This document shows positions 24,408 through 34,850 of a stretch of 64,000 nt of DNA, piece by piece. Both the position numbers and the translations under genes were made by a program. Source of the DNA: JACVRW01 sp963837445 (lineage in GTDB: Bacteria > Actinomycetota > Thermoleophilia > Solirubrobacterales > Thermoleophilaceae); assembly GCA_963837445.1 (NCBI GenBank), contig CAWINK010000022.1, forward strand, positions 124,001 through 188,000, read 5' to 3'. Every line of letters starts with the position of its first letter. Within the stretch, counting starts at the first letter, position 1. Below the pieces are notes generated by a model. It did not search any database. It was not told the DNA's origin and saw nothing but the letters and a program-made list of their open reading frames with translations.

Positions 24408-25978
24408 GACTGAGACTGCGCAACCTGCAACTGGCCTCACAGCGTGGTTTCACGACCGTGACGCTGATGGGCGTGCTCGCCGTGGGCGCGCTGCTTGTGG
24501 CCGGCAGCTTCGCCGCCGTCGATCCCGACATCTCGCTCTCGCGCGAGGACCAGGACTCGAAGCAGGCCTACGGCGCCGCGGAGTCGGGCCTCCAGTGGTA
24601 CCTGAACGCCCTCGCCAAGGACAACAACTACTACCTGAAGTGCACCGCCGTGCCGCCGCCGAATGCCACCGAGGCGGCGCCGGTGAACCAGCAGTACGAC
24701 GGCTCAACGCCGCGCGTGTGGCGCAAGCTCCCGGGCGAGAAGGCCGAGTACACGGTCGAGCTGCTGCCGGCACCCGGGAAGGCCGAGTGTTCGATTCCGG
24801 ACCAGTGGTCGATGATCGACGAGTTCGGGAACATGCGGCTGCGCGTGACCGGCCGCTCCCGCGGTGAGTACCGAAGCGTCATCGCAACCCTGCGTCGGCG
24901 CAACTTCATCGACTTCATCTACTTCACCGACTTCGAGACGCTGGACCCGGCTGCCTACAGCAATCCCGACACGATGTCACCGCTGTGCTCGCAGTACAGG
25001 GAGGAGCGCGCCGGGAACGGCTGCACCGAGATCCAGTTCACGAACAGCGACGACGTGCTCGGGCCGTTCCACACGAACGACAACGTGCTGATCTGCGGCT
25101 CGCCCCAGTTCGGGCGCACGACGCGCGACATGATCGAGGTCAACGGACCGCCGGACGAGGGCTTCGTGCCCGCATGCGGCGGGGCTGCGCCGGACCTGCA
25201 GGGCACCCTCGAGCAGCCCGGGGGCACGCTGGGGATGCCGCCCTCGAACCAGGCGCTCAAGGACGTGGCCGACGCCAGCCACAAGTTCATTGGCTTCACA
25301 CAGATCCAGCTCCAGGGCGCCACGATGCTGGTGCAGAACTTCAAGAAGTTCGGCGACAACCTGCAGCACTCGATGGCCTGGCCCACCAAGGGTGTCATCT
25401 ACGTCGCGAACGGCGGTCCGGCCGACGGCCTGGGAGGCTGCACGATCGGCTACGACCGCAGCCAGGAATACAACTCTCAGGAGCCCGGCTGCGGCGACAT
25501 CTGGATCAGCGGCAACTACTCGGACGACCTCACGGTCGCGGCCGACAACGACGTGGTGATCAACGGCCACCTCGACAGGAACAACGACGGCCTCCTGCTC
25601 GGACTGATCGCGAACAACTTCGTCCGCCTCTACCACCCCACCTACACCGACGACAACTGCGACACCAACGATGCCGGGTACATCGCGAACCCGCGCATCC
25701 AGGCTGCGATCCTCGCGCTGAACCACTCGTTCATCGTCGACAACTGGCGGTGCGGCGATGCTGACGATCTTGGGAGCCTGCACGTGGACGGCGCGATCGC
25801 GCAGAAGTTCCGTGGCCCGGTCGGAACCGTGAGCGGCGGGACGATCGCCACCGGGTACCTGAAGGACTACGAGTACAACGACCGGCTGCGCTACCGCGAG
25901 CCGCCGTACTTCCTTGACCCGGTGCAGGCCGCCTGGCGCATCGCGCGCCAGAACGAGCAGACTCCGGCCACCAAGTAG
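24398..25978 (+). CDS. PilX/GspK-like pilin protein
   Basis: A 526-residue protein with a prepilin-like N-terminus (LASQRG/FTTVTLMGVLAVGALLVAG). The +5 residue is Thr instead of Glu, as in GspK/PilX-type tip pilins. The conserved AAESGLQWYLNAL follows the helix. The large exported domain contains many Cys and Asp/Asn-rich turns (NDDGLLLGLIANNFVRLYHP) and resembles the right-handed beta-helix parts of PilX-associated adhesins. It likely caps the filament. Last gene of the operon; convergent with the next gene across 14 bases. Confidence 0.8.
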   Translation: MRLRLRLRNLQLASQRGFTTVTLMGVLAVGALLVAGSFAAVDPDISLSREDQDSKQAYGAAESGLQWYLNALAKDNNYYLKCTAVPPPNATEAAPVNQQYDGSTPRVWRKLPGEKAEYTVELLPAPGKAECSIPDQWSMIDEFGNMRLRVTGRSRGEYRSVIATLRRRNFIDFIYFTDFETLDPAAYSNPDTMSPLCSQYREERAGNGCTEIQFTNSDDVLGPFHTNDNVLICGSPQFGRTTRDMIEVNGPPDEGFVPACGGAAPDLQGTLEQPGGTLGMPPSNQALKDVADASHKFIGFTQIQLQGATMLVQNFKKFGDNLQHSMAWPTKGVIYVANGGPADGLGGCTIGYDRSQEYNSQEPGCGDIWISGNYSDDLTVAADNDVVINGHLDRNNDGLLLGLIANNFVRLYHPTYTDDNCDTNDAGYIANPRIQAAILALNHSFIVDNWRCGDADDLGSLHVDGAIAQKFRGPVGTVSGGTIATGYLKDYEYNDRLRYREPPYFLDPVQAAWRIARQNEQTPATK

Positions 25979-25992
25979 TCAGCGGACGGCAC

Positions 25993-26769
25993 TCAGCCCA
26001 GGAAGCGCTCGAGCTCGGCGGCGAGCAGCTCCGGATGGCTGGTCGTGGCGGCATGGCCGCATCCCTCGAGGATGCGCACCTCGGCGCCCGGGATCGCCTC
26101 GCTGTACGCCTCGGTTGAGCGGCGGGCCCAGTCGGGACTCTTGCTGCCGAGCAGCATGAGCGTGGGCGCGGCAAGCCGGGCGAGCGCGGCCGGGTCGAGC
26201 CTGAACCCGAGCTCCGCGCGCAGCTCGCGCGGGAGCGTGGGCGACACGTGCTTGCGCCGCTCCCACACCGGCGAGAGCGCGAGCTCGTCGATCTCCTCCT
26301 CGCTGTAGCCGGCCACCTCGCGGAAGAACTCGCGGACCATCAGGTCGCGGTCCCCGTCCCGGATCAGGCCCTCCCAGCGGTCGATCAGCCCGTTCCCGGC
26401 GAGCACACCGCCCATCGGCGGCTCGTAGAGCACGAGCCGCGGCAGGCCGTCGAGGCGCTGCGCCGCGCCCGCGGCGATCAGTGCCCCGTACGAGTGGCCC
26501 ACGAGCAGCGCGCCCTCACCCGCGTCGCGCACGACCGCCGCCACGTCACAGAACTCGCGCTCGAGCTCGTAGGCCTGGCCGTCGGAGGAGTCGCCGCGCC
26601 CACGGCGGTCGATCGCGATCACGTTGAAGCGCCCCTCGAGCTGAGGGCGCACGAGGTCGAAGCTCCAGCGCGCCGACCCCGCGCCGTGCACGAGGACCAC
26701 CGGCCTGCCCTCGCCGCTCAGCTCACACGCGATCCGGACGCCATCCGGGCTGGTCACATGCCGGAGCAC
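25993..26769 (-). CDS. Alpha/beta hydrolase
   Basis: A 258-residue hydrolase. The GTG at 26769 gives VLRHVTSPDGVRIACELSG, a normal family N-terminus, and avoids overlap with the nuclease gene that ends at 26780. Features: VVLVHGAGSARWSF, nucleophile elbow GHSYGAL, and C-terminal His in EGCGHAAT; the acid would be in GSKSPDWA. There is no signal peptide. The 10-bp gap upstream puts it in a transcript with the nuclease gene. Substrate unknown. Confidence 0.82.
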   Translation of the reverse strand: MLRHVTSPDGVRIACELSGEGRPVVLVHGAGSARWSFDLVRPQLEGRFNVIAIDRRGRGDSSDGQAYELEREFCDVAAVVRDAGEGALLVGHSYGALIAAGAAQRLDGLPRLVLYEPPMGGVLAGNGLIDRWEGLIRDGDRDLMVREFFREVAGYSEEEIDELALSPVWERRKHVSPTLPRELRAELGFRLDPAALARLAAPTLMLLGSKSPDWARRSTEAYSEAIPGAEVRILEGCGHAATTSHPELLAAELERFLG

Positions 26770-26779
26770 GCGGGCGAGC

Positions 26780-27277
26780 CTAGCCGCTGCACCCCGGCCG
26801 GCCCCAGAGGCCGCGGCCCGCGCCGCGCGCACGGCCGGCCACGCGCACGAAGAGCTCCTCGTACTCCACGTTCGGAGGCACCGTGAGCGCCTGCGCGTAG
26901 CCGCGGGCCACGAGCAGCCGGTTCAGGAAGCGGCCGTCCCCCAGCCACACGTACGCGAGTGCGCGGCCGTAGCGGTCACGCTCGTCGACGCCGAGCCGGT
27001 AGCGCACCTCGCTCCCCAGCGGCACGGCGCGCTCCACGAACGCCGACGCCTCGCGCCCGAAGCACTCGACCCCGCCGTAGACCTCAGGAGTGTCGACCCC
27101 GATCAGGCGGACCTTGCCGATGCCCGACAGCCACAGCGTGTCCCCGTCGGTGTGCTTGGTGACCCGCGCCGCCGTGCGCTGGCCCGGCTCAGCTCGGTCT
27201 GGAGCGGGCGCCGCGCAGCCGGCCAGCGCGACGAACAGCAGCGAGGGAAGCAGGCAGTGCCACGAGTTTCGTCTCAT
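26780..27277 (-). CDS. Thermonuclease-like lipoprotein (SNase fold)
   Basis: A 165-residue protein with a lipoprotein signal (lipobox ending LAGC, residue 21) and a staphylococcal-nuclease domain: VTKHTDGDTLWL, RLIGVDTPE with the catalytic Arg and Asp, and DRYGRALAYVWL with the second Arg. It would cut DNA or RNA at the cell surface with calcium. The start codon lies in the loop of a 12-bp inverted repeat (27258-27298) and has no Shine-Dalgarno. It is followed closely by an alpha/beta hydrolase gene. Confidence 0.87.
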   Translation of the reverse strand: MRRNSWHCLLPSLLFVALAGCAAPAPDRAEPGQRTAARVTKHTDGDTLWLSGIGKVRLIGVDTPEVYGGVECFGREASAFVERAVPLGSEVRYRLGVDERDRYGRALAYVWLGDGRFLNRLLVARGYAQALTVPPNVEYEELFVRVAGRARGAGRGLWGRPGCSG

Positions 27278-27298
27278 TGTGCGACCAAACTCGTGGCA
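27258..27298. promoter_or_regulatory. Inverted repeat enclosing the nuclease start codon
   Basis: TGCCACGAGTTT (27258-27269) and AAACTCGTGGCA (27287-27298) are perfect complements separated by 17 bases. The ATG at 27275-27277 falls in the loop. There is no T-run, so it is not a standard terminator of the upstream gene; it could fold at the mRNA 5' end or bind a protein. Confidence 0.65.
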
Positions 27299-27309
27299 GT
27301 GCGGGACAG

Positions 27310-27765
27310 CTAGTTATCGCAGCCGAGGCGATCCCAGCAGTAAAGCTCAACCGCCTCCGCGGCGAGCTGCATCAGGCGCTCGTCGGATAGCCAGGGGAGC
27401 ACGGTCGTGAGGGCCTGCTCCTCGCTCACGCCTGCGTCGAAGGCGTCCTCGCCCTTGAAGCCGGCGGCGATCCGGAGCGCCTCGCGCCGGTGGTCGCCGA
27501 GGCGCGAGAACGCGCCGAGCAGGAACTCCTTGTTCGCGATCGGCTGGCCGACCTCGAGCGACGCGTGCCATGCGGCGAGCATCGACAGGTCGTCATCGTC
27601 GAGCTCGTCCACCGCCTTGGCGTAGTGGACCTGGAGCTCGTCCTCCGGGATCTCGTCGACCCAGGCACGCACGACCTCGCCGAGCAGCTGCCGGCGGGCC
27701 TCACGCCCGACGCTCTCCGCTACGACCCGGATCGCTTCCTGCGGCTCGATGAAGCACAGTGGCAT
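27310..27765 (-). CDS. Acidic hypothetical protein
   Basis: A 151-residue acidic, helical protein (MPLCFIEPQEAIRVVAESVG; EIPEDELQVHYAKAVDELDDDD; EEQALTTVLPWLSDERLMQ) with no signal peptide or membrane segment. The ATG at 27765 is chosen because TAATGT stands seven bases before it and the longer frame runs into the addA-like gene. No family recognised. It follows the addA-like stop by ten bases. Confidence 0.65.
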   Translation of the reverse strand: MPLCFIEPQEAIRVVAESVGREARRQLLGEVVRAWVDEIPEDELQVHYAKAVDELDDDDLSMLAAWHASLEVGQPIANKEFLLGAFSRLGDHRREALRIAAGFKGEDAFDAGVSEEQALTTVLPWLSDERLMQLAAEAVELYCWDRLGCDN

Positions 27766-27772
27766 GGTCGCC

Positions 27773-27778
27773 ACATTA
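27773..27778 (-). promoter_or_regulatory. -10 element TAATGT, leaderless type
   Basis: Minus-strand TAATGT, seven bases before the ATG at 27765; it straddles the addA-like stop codon. Confidence 0.4.
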
Positions 27779-30700
27779 GGACGGCGCCTGGACGGAAGAG
27801 TTCGAACCTGCGCCGGGGGCAGCGCCCCCGGCTTGGCTAACGGCACGTCCTGTGAGCTCGGAATCGTGCACGCAGAGCGCGGCCCGGCCTGGACAGTCCG
27901 CACATAGCGCGAAATGCGGTTCGGAGGAGGGCTCGAAGCGGCCCTCGACCACGCCGTGCGCCAGGTCGAGGAGCTCGCGCTCGAGTGCTTCCCTGTCCGC
28001 GGCCTCGTAATGCGCCACGGCCGCCTCGTCGGGGCGCTCCAGGTAGCAGTGCACCACCTCCACGCGCTCCGCGCCGGCCCTCAGGGCGGCGAGGGCGTAG
28101 ATGATCCGCTGGGTCGAGTAGTGGTCACGGGTGAGTTCCTCGGGAGCGAGCTCGCCGAGGGCATCGCTCTTCCAGTCGACGACGAGCGTGCGGGCGCCCT
28201 CGTCTGCCAGGACGTCCACGACTCCGTTGATGAGCAGGCTGCGGTTGCCGACATCGAGCGTGAACGCGAAGGCCAGCTCCGTGCGCACTCGGCCCGCCGC
28301 GGCGATCCGCCTCGTGAGCTGCGAGTCGGCAAGCCGCTCGACCATGCCGCGCACATCGGCGACGTCCTCGGGAAGTGCTTCGATCCCGTGCTGTTCGATC
28401 GCGGCGGCCACATCCACCTCGCTTGGCACGGCCGGCCGCGCGAAGTCGAGCCGCTCGAGCAGGCCGTGCACCACCGTCCCGCGCAGGAGTGCGCTGATGC
28501 CCGGCTCCGTGGCCGGCGCGCCCGCCGGAGCCGCGACCGGCGCCAGACCCAGCGCGCGCTGCAGGTAGAAGCGGTAGCCGCAGCGTCTGTACGCCTCGAG
28601 GCCGGAGTAGCTCAGGCGGCTCACCGGAAGAGCTCGCGGCGCGGGCAGCATGCCGAGCTCGAGCAGGGGCTGTTCGTAGGAGGGCGTGTCCTCGGACTCC
28701 GGCGCATGCGGCGCGCGGTCCGCAGCCGGGAGGACCTCGTCGACGTTGGCCGGGGTGCAGAGCGTCCAGCGCACCGCCACCTCGCGACCCTCGCGTTCAT
28801 CGACGTGGATGCCCTGCGTCCCATCGGCGGGCAACCCGGCGCAGAAGCCGCGCCAGATCCAGCGCATCGGCTCCTGGAGGTCCCTGGGGTCCTGGCGCTT
28901 GGAGAGATCGGTGGCGCCGCTCAGAACCAGATGCTCCTGCGCTCGCGTGGTCGCCACGTAGAAGATGCGGCGCTCTTCCTCCTCGGCGGCAACGCGGCCC
29001 TCGGCCTTGATGCGCTCGAGCCGCGCGCTGTCGACCGCGCCGCCGCCCAAACCGGCGAGCCGCAGGCCCACGCTGCCATCCTCGGAGATCCGCAGCGAGC
29101 CGTCGTCGTCGCGGCCATCCTTTCCGAGGTCCGCGAGACAGACGACAGGGAACTCGAGGCCCTTCGCGCGGTGCACGGTCATCATCCGCACCGCGTTGAG
29201 GTCCTCCGTCTCGAGCGGTGCCTCGCCCTCTCGGGTCTGGAGGGCGTCGCGCTCGGCGAGCGCGTCGATGAAACCGCGGAGGTTGCGACCCTCGTCCGCC
29301 TCGTACTCGCGAGCCATGCGCATCAGCTTTCGGACGTTCGCCATCCGGCGCGTGCCGCCCGGGAGGGCAAGCAGATGCCGGTCGTACCCGGTGAGCGTGA
29401 CCGCCCGGTCGATCAGGGTCTCGAGCGACACCTGGCCCACGATCCTGCGCTCGGCTGCGAAGCGATCCGCGAAGGCCGCGAGCCGGCCCCGGTCCTCGAC
29501 GGGGAGCTGTTCGAGCAGCTCGGTGTCGGGCTCGCCCCCGTCGCGTCCGAGCGCCGCGCTCAGCGCCCACCACGGGTCGCGGCCGGCGCCCCGGGCGCGA
29601 AGCCCGATCAGCGCCACGCCGTCCAGGGATAGCCCGACGAGCGGCGAGGCGAGGACGGAGTAGACGGCGAGCCCGTCGAGTGGGTTGGCGAGCGCGGCGA
29701 GCCAGTGGCGCAGGTCCAGGACCTGCTGCTGGCCCCAGTAGCCGCGGCCGCCGACCACGTGCACGGGTATCCCGCGCTCCTCGAGTGCACGCTCGAACAG
29801 CCCCATCGCGGTCGTGGCGCGGAACAGCATCACCACGTCCCGGTAGGACCAGGGCCCCTCTTGTGTGAGCTCGTCCACCCGCTTCGCGAGCAGCCGCGCC
29901 TCCGCCGCCCTCCACGGGGGCGCGCCGTGCATCGGCTCGCCGAACGCGTCGGGCTCGCGCTTCAGGAGGTCGTCCCAGCATTTCCTGCCGCGGTCGACCA
30001 CCAGCAGGTCCACGCACGGGGAGCGTGCGCGGCGCTGGCTCGCGCGACCCCGGCGCCTCGCGCAGCGGCTCGAAGCGCTCGCCCCAGATGCGCTCGAAGG
30101 CCAGGTCGATCGCGTCGAGCACCTCCCCACGCGAGCGGAAGTTGACGGTGATGCTCTCCGCGCGCCCGTCTGCCTCGGCGCTCTCCCAATGCCGCCGGAA
30201 TACGCCCACGTCCGCATGCCTGAAGCGGTAGATCGACTGGTTCTCGTCGCCGACCCGGAAGAGGTTGCCGCGAGAAAGCAGCTCGAGCAGCTCGTTCTGC
30301 AGCTCGTTCGTGTCCTGGAACTCGTCCACGAGCACGTGCTCGAAGCGCGAGGCGTAAGCCTCCCGGAGTCCCTCGTGAGCCGAGAGCAGGTCGCGCGTGA
30401 TCAGCTCCAGGTCCTCGAAGTCGAGGGCCGAGCGCTCACGCTTGAGCCGCTCATAGCGGTCGCCGTACAGCTCGAGCAGCGCGCGCAGCATCGTGTGATC
30501 GCGGTGCTCGCGCTCCGCCACCTCGAAGGTCCGGTGAGCCTCGAACGCCTCCCTGTATTCCTGGCACGTATCGGTCGCGAGCGCCCGCGCGTTGCCGCCC
30601 TTGAGGGGTTCTCGCGCCTCGATGCAGTCGATCGCCCTGGCCACCACGGCGGAGGCCCCTGCCACGGCGAGCTCCGCCAGAGCCGTGCGCGCCGCGTCCT

Positions 30701-31280
30701 CGAGCCGCTCGTGCTCGCCCGCCGGGCGGGGCGGAAGCGTCTCGTCGAGACGCGGGTGACGCTCACCTCGGCTGCGCAGATGGGAGTAGGCGGTCCTCAC
30801 CATGTCGCGCAGCGGATCCGGGCGATAGGCGGCCACCATCTCGATGCGGTCCGGCTCGGAGCCATCGCCCATGAACTCCTCGAGCGCGCCGTCGAACGCG
30901 TCGGCCGCGAGCCGCTCCGACTCGAGCTCGTCGAGTACGCGGAAGTCGGGATCGATGCCGGCGCTGAGCGCGTGTCCGCGCAGCACGCGCGAGCAGAAGC
31001 CGTGGATGGTCGAGATCCACGCGCTCTCGGACGCGCGCGCCTCCTCGCGACGGCCGAGGTCGAGGAAGCGGCGCCGTACGCGCGTCCTCATCTCCGCGGC
31101 GGCCTTCTCGGTGAATGTGATCGCGAGTATCGACTCGACGCCAACCTCGTCCTCCGTCACGGCCAGCACGAAGCGCTCCACCAGGACGGTGGTCTTACCG
31201 GTGCCCGCCCCGGCCCGTACGAGCAGGGAGCCGTCCCGGCGCTCCACCGCGCGGCGCTGCTCCGGGGTCAGCTCCCTCAC
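27776..31280 (-). CDS. addA: UvrD-type helicase/nuclease of an AddAB/AdnAB-like complex (AddA-like), frameshifted
   Basis: A DNA helicase-nuclease subunit for double-strand-break resection. The N-terminal motor has the Q-motif (LTPEQRRAVE), Walker A RAGAGTGKTT, motif Ia TFTEKAAAEM, motif II VDEFQDTN, motif III GDENQSIYRFRHAD and, after a frame change, motif V/VI (VHRAKGLEFPVVCLADLG; RRIFYVATTRAQEHL). The C-terminus is a PD-(D/E)XK nuclease (GVVDVLAD, VVDWKSD) with a cysteine set RRCGYRF and CADCPGRAALC that could hold a 4Fe-4S cluster. One surplus C at about 30,017-30,022 splits the frame; restored length is about 1,168 residues. The GTG overlaps the partner's stop. Confidence 0.85.
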
Positions 31281-34190
31281 CGGTCGCTCCTGCAGATCGA
31301 CGGGTACTTGCAGCCGCCGTTCCAGTCACAGCTGTCGGGCTGCGAGCAGATCTCGCCGCTGCGCATGCGCGCGTCCGTCTCGCGGATCCGCTCGAGCGCC
31401 CAGTCGAGCTTCGCCTGGAACTCCTCGGCGTCGAGCCGGTCGTTGGCGTAGTAGCCGCTCCCCAGCTCGTCCACCTCGGCCGCAACCATGCCGCGCGGGC
31501 GCAGGTCGTCGCTGGCGAGGGCCACGTACACGCCGCCCACTGGCCGCAGGCCGAGCAGCCGCTCCACCACGAGCATGTAGAGCGCGGCCTGGAAGCGATT
31601 CTCCGGCTCCCAGCTCGCCACCTTGTAGCGGTCGACGCTGCGGCCGGTCTTGTAGTCGATCACGAGCGCCATGTCGTCCTTCACGTCAACACGGTCGATC
31701 CGCCCCCGCAGGCGCAGGCCGCCCGCGACCTCGACGGGCTCGCTGCCCTCGTCGAGGCCGAAGGCGAGCTCCAGCTCGGCCGGTTCGAAGCGGCTGTCCG
31801 AGTCCGCCTCCGAGCGCAGGAAGCGCAGGAGGTCGAACTCCAGCCGGCGAGCCGCGGCCCTAACGCGCGTCTGCTTCGGCGACAGCCTGAACTCCGAGCG
31901 CCGCTCGCGCAGCTCCTCGAGCAGGATGCGCTCGGCGTCGGCCAGGTTCGCGTGCGTCACGCGCCGCTCGCCCGTCTCCTCGCGCAGCCGGCGATAGGTG
32001 TGCTGGAGCACGTCGTGCGCGTAGGAGCCGCGCACCATTGCCTCCGGGTCGGGCGCCAGCTCGTCCGGTCTCAGCAGATTCTCCACGAGCCACTTCACAG
32101 GGCAGTCGGCGAAGTGCTCGAGCGCCCCCGCCGAGACGGCCTCGCGGGAGGCGAGGTGGTCGAGGAGCGGCTGCGTGGTCAGCGCGCCGGGCGCGGACTC
32201 GGGCCGTCGCGGCCCCGCGGCCGCGTGTGCGCGGTCGAGCTCGGCCGCCGTGGGCGCCTCGTCGGCGGTCCAGGTCACGTCGGAGAGGGAGCGGGTGCGC
32301 TCCTCGGCGCCCTCGGCCAAGAGCTCGCGCACGTCGTCCACGAAGTACGACTCCGCCTGCGGGTTGCCCTCCTCGTCGCTCGAGCGCGAGCTCACCACCA
32401 GCAGCCGCTCGGCACGCGAGGCGCAGACATAGAAGAGGTAGCGCTCGCGGTCGAGGCGGTCCTCGCGCACGGGCAGCACGAGGCCGCTCGCGGTGGCGAT
32501 CGCGCGACGGTCCTCGTCGGACAGGAAGGGCTCCGGCGTGGCGCCCCGAGGGAACTCGCCCTCCTGGAGGCCGCACGCGAAGACGACCTCAAAACGCCGT
32601 GCGCGGATTGCCTCAGGAGTGGCCACCTGAACACGGTCGGGCTGCGGGCGCTCGCCCGCGCTGAACCTCGAGCTGCTCGAGCACCCGCAGCACGCGGGCG
32701 GCGTCCGCCGGCTGGCGGCCCAGCACCGCGCGCAGCTCGCCGAGCGCCTTCTGCGCGGCCCTCAGCGCGCGCGCCTCGTCCAGCTCCGGTCCGCTCAGAA
32801 CGCTGGCCTTGCGCTCGTAGGGCGCGGCGAACAGCCATGCCAGCCGCTTCTCGAGCTCGGTCACGAACGCCCCCGTGTCGCGGGCCCCCGCGAGGCGATC
32901 GAGCTCCTCGAGCTTCCAGTCCTTGTCGCGCTCCCAGAGCGCCCGCGCCTGCTCGGCGCGGTAAGCGCCCTCCTTGCGAACGTCGGCCTCGAGCCGGTCC
33001 GCCAGCCCCGGCACCCGCAGGAGCCCCGGAGTCCGGAGGTACGCAAGCAGGTCGTCCGCCGCGCCGTCAGGCGTAGAGCTGCGGATCAGTGCCAGCAGGC
33101 CACGGCCCAGACCGGTATGCCCGAAGGGCAGCTTGCGGTCGACCGAGTACGGGATCCCATACGCACCGAAGACCTGCTCGAGCAGCGACGAGTAGCGCCC
33201 GGGATCCCTGAACACCACGGCCACGTTGCCGGGCTCGACACCGCTGCGCAGGAGCTCGAGGACCCGGGCGGCGGCCAGCTCGACCTCGGCCCGCTCCCCG
33301 CCCGCCGAGTGGAACGAGATCGCGCTCCCCGGCTCGGCGCTCGACGGCGGGTCGTCCTCGAACAGCAGGCGCTCCACGTGGTGCAGGGCCGCGCGCGACT
33401 CCGGGGCATAGTGATCGTCGACGGGCGCCAGCTCCAGCTCGTCGGCGCCGAGCGCGAGCAGCTCCTCGTGCAGGGTGGCCACCGCCTTGAACGCCCGGCG
33501 GCCCGGCTCGAAGGGGAGCGACACGGTCACGTCGGCGCCCGACCGGTTTGCGAGCGTGTCGAGCGCGTCGAGCTGGAGCCCGTTGAAATCGTCGAAGCCG
33601 TACACGAACACCGGCGTGCGCCCCCAGGCCTCAGGCGAGGCACGCACGGCGTCGAGCGCGCGCCAGGCAAACAGCTCCTCGTCCACGAGTCCCACCCTGT
33701 CGAGCCCGGCGCGATAGCCGCGGTAGATGCCCGCCACCTCGTCCGCGTACGCGCGCCGCGGGCCCTCCCCGGCCCAGCTCCGAAGCGCCTGCGTGAACCT
33801 CGCGGGCTCCACCGGCGGGCGGATGCGCAGAAGCTCGGCCACGAAACGGGCCGCGGCTCGCGTGAACCCGGGCTGGGAGGCGGACTCCGCCAGCACGCTC
33901 AGCTTCGTCCCCCGGACCGCCTCCTCCACGAGCAGCTCGCGCTGGAAGTCCGACGCCATCGCCTGGCCGTAGCCGGCTCGCGCGGCGATCTCCTCGAAGA
34001 GCCACTTGAAGCGCAGCACCCGGGCGCCGAACACGGCGCCGCGCTCGGCCAGCTCGCGCTGGGCGTGCTCCACGTCGCCGAGGGTCGGCACGACGAGAAT
34101 CGGGTCGTCGGCCAGCCGGGCGCGCAGTCCGCCCAGGACCTCGCCGGCCTTGGCGGCGTTCGCGGGGCCGGTTACGAGCTTGAGCGGCAC
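31277..34190 (-). CDS. addB: AddB/AdnA-like helicase-nuclease partner, frameshifted
   Basis: About 970 residues after correction. The N-terminal motor-like part starts VPLKLVTGPANAAKAGEVL, where Walker A (GxxxxGKT) is not recognisable, so this motor is probably non-ATPase. Later motor-like blocks include VAVVFRDPGRYSSLLEQVFG and FEVVFACGLQEGEFPRG. The C-terminal nuclease shows RGRIDRVD and LVIDYKTGRS. Cysteines in FADCPVKWL and four in the last 25 residues could bind an Fe-S cluster. An extra base near 32,666 separates LEQLE from FSAGERPQPDRVQVATPEA. It is coupled to the addA-like gene by a GTGA overlap. Confidence 0.8.
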
Positions 34191-34203
34191 ACGGAGATAG
34201 TCG

Positions 34204-34818
34204 CTAGTCCACCGGATCGCCTGCCAGGACCCCGCTGGCAGCCGCCGCTTCGAGGGCGCCGAGGAAGCGCTCAGCCGGCAGCAGCACCGGCGTCAGCTGC
34301 AGCTCCCAGCCCCGGTTCGGGCGCATGACCCAGCGCGCGATGCGCACCTGGTCGTCGTCGAGGCGCTCGACCCTCAGCTCGTCGCGCAGCTCGCCCGTGC
34401 GCCCAGGACTGGCGCCGTGGGCACCGATCGCGGGCTCTCCCCGCCAGTCGGTCGTGGGCTCGGAGAGCAGGCCCTGCTCCACCGCGGAGCCGAGCATCTC
34501 GGGGAGGTCGGTGAGCGCCACCACGGGCGCGTCCTTCACGAGCTGGCCGGCGTGCCATGCGGCCAGGCGCAGGCCGCCGGGGACCTTCTCGAGGCGCACC
34601 TCGCGGCCGTCCTCGTAGGGGCCTGCCGAGGCGAACGGACCGCGCGACACGCGCGTGGCTCCCGCGGGCTGGACCCGGCCCTTGGGGCGGCTGCGACTGC
34701 CTGGCCGGGCGTTCGGCCGTGGGCGCCGCTCAGCCTTGCGGTTCGGATCGAGCACCGTGCCCTTGGAGCAGATCGGGCACTCGGAGATGAAGCGGTTATG
34801 GCGGCAGAACAGCGACAC
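34204..34818 (-). CDS. Hypothetical protein with N-terminal zinc-knuckle-like motif
   Basis: A 204-residue protein starting (GTG) SLFCRHNRFISECPICSKGT, with Cys4-His6 and Cys14-xx-Cys17 spaced to bind zinc. A basic, Pro/Arg-rich linker (residues about 25-60) leads to a C-terminal domain with EVRLEKVPGGLRLAAWHAGQLV and WVMRPNRGWELQLTPVLLP. No enzyme motif is visible. A nucleic-acid or protein-binding role is a guess from the zinc knuckle and basic linker. It stands upstream of the addB-like gene by 13 bases and may be co-transcribed. Confidence 0.75.
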   Translation of the reverse strand: MSLFCRHNRFISECPICSKGTVLDPNRKAERRPRPNARPGSRSRPKGRVQPAGATRVSRGPFASAGPYEDGREVRLEKVPGGLRLAAWHAGQLVKDAPVVALTDLPEMLGSAVEQGLLSEPTTDWRGEPAIGAHGASPGRTGELRDELRVERLDDDQVRIARWVMRPNRGWELQLTPVLLPAERFLGALEAAAASGVLAGDPVD

Positions 34819-34850
34819 GCGGGAATCTCTGAATCTAGCGGCCTGACACC

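Noticed and set aside
27914..29632. Long plus-strand open frame (over 570 codons) opposite the addA-like gene
   Set aside because: It is a high-GC shadow of the helicase; the sense strand holds conserved motifs and this one has none.
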